NCBI GenBank assembly: GCA_964473485.1
Contig: CAYYPH010000003.1
Span: 152,770 to 216,769, forward strand
From: CAIVAT01 sp964473485
GTDB lineage: Bacteria > Bacteroidota > Bacteroidia > Bacteroidales > FEN-979
Length of the DNA stretch: 64,000 nt
Direction: 5' to 3'
Below the pieces are notes generated by a model. It saw only the letters and a program-made list of their open reading frames with translations. It was not told where the DNA came from and ran no database searches. Below, one piece after another: positions 63,847 to 64,000 of the stretch (its first letter is position 1; the number at the start of each line of letters is the position of its first letter). A program made the position numbers and the translations under genes.

Positions 63847-64000
63847 TTATCCTTTGGTACCATTTATGGAACAGGATTCTTCAATATAATTCTTTGGGAA
63901 TCCATGCTCGATCATTGCGTTGTATATTATATCGAGGTATTCTGTTGTAAACGGTAAATAACAATGCAAGTTTTCGGTAAACAAGAATGCACGATTTCGG
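63847..64000 (-). CDS. C-terminal end of a gene running off the right edge
   Basis: On the minus strand a stop at 63849-63847 closes a frame that stays open to the last base: LHCYLPFTTEYLDIIYNA then MIEHGFPKNYIEE and a final SINGTKG. About 50 residues are visible. It lies 54 bases upstream of the repeat-protein gene on the same strand, so both may be in one operon. No family can be assigned from this piece. Confidence 0.5.
   Translation of the reverse strand, partial: RNRAFLFTENLHCYLPFTTEYLDIIYNAMIEHGFPKNYIEESCSINGTKG

Larger units (their letters stand above)
35448..64000. mobile_element. Integrated genomic island, right end outside the window
   Basis: It begins at a partial tRNA 3' end followed by a tyrosine integrase, and it is more AT-rich than the DNA to its left, most strongly from 54.7 to 62.2 kb. 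It carries a serine recombinase, a primase/VapE gene, HU, an AT-hook protein, a radical SAM gene, T9SS cargo and decayed genes. No relaxase, type IV secretion, capsid or terminase gene is visible. It could be an integrative mobilisable element, a phage-satellite-like island or a composite of several insertions. A backbone stretch in the middle cannot be excluded. Confidence 0.7.

Noticed and set aside
35448..64000. Prophage
   Set aside because: No capsid, terminase, portal, tail or lysis gene is visible; the replication and recombination genes fit an island or satellite better.

Overview
The window comes from a member of the Bacteroidota. Three things show this. Secreted proteins end in type IX secretion (T9SS) sorting domains. 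There is a PorP/SprF protein and a TonB-dependent receptor with a carboxypeptidase-like N-terminal domain. Several promoters fit the Bacteroidota pattern TTG, 19-21 bases, TAnnTTTG. No rRNA, CRISPR array or complete tRNA is visible.

Bases 1 to about 35,440 look like chromosomal backbone with balanced base composition. They hold a giant PKD-repeat T9SS protein with its PorP/SprF partner, and the citrate-to-2-oxoglutarate arm of the TCA cycle (icd, acn, gltA). A large acyl-CoA-ligase/acetyltransferase fusion sits between icd and acn. Next come an SDR/DUF1214/sulfotransferase/SDR cluster, endonuclease IV, T9SS and lipoprotein genes, a TonB receptor and a membrane-anchored TPR-HTH regulator.

At about 35,448 the sequence changes. 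A 17-base piece matching the 3' end of a tRNA (proline-like, minus strand) sits beside what looks like that tRNA's terminator, and a tyrosine integrase follows directly. From here to the right edge the DNA is visibly more AT-rich and reads as an integrated genomic island whose far end lies outside the window. Its backbone-type genes are the tyrosine integrase, a serine recombinase, an AT-hook histone-like protein, a small RHH-like protein, a primase-polymerase/VapE replication gene (broken by one in-frame stop) and HU. Cargo includes an agmatine-deiminase-family operon, T9SS surface proteins, a radical SAM gene behind a long hairpin-rich leader, a chagasin-like protease inhibitor, a J-domain/zinc-ribbon gene pair, an OmpA protein and several decayed genes.

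The most interesting parts of the island are the structured leader before the radical SAM gene (52.5-53.0 kb), the two-gene J-domain/double-zinc-ribbon operon (59.9-61.6 kb), a 58-base near-identical repeat upstream of two cargo blocks (54.8 and 59.75 kb), the deiminase operon (40.4-42.6 kb), and a set of genes each interrupted by a single in-frame stop codon. No relaxase or conjugation gene is seen here, so whether the island mobilises itself cannot be judged from this window.
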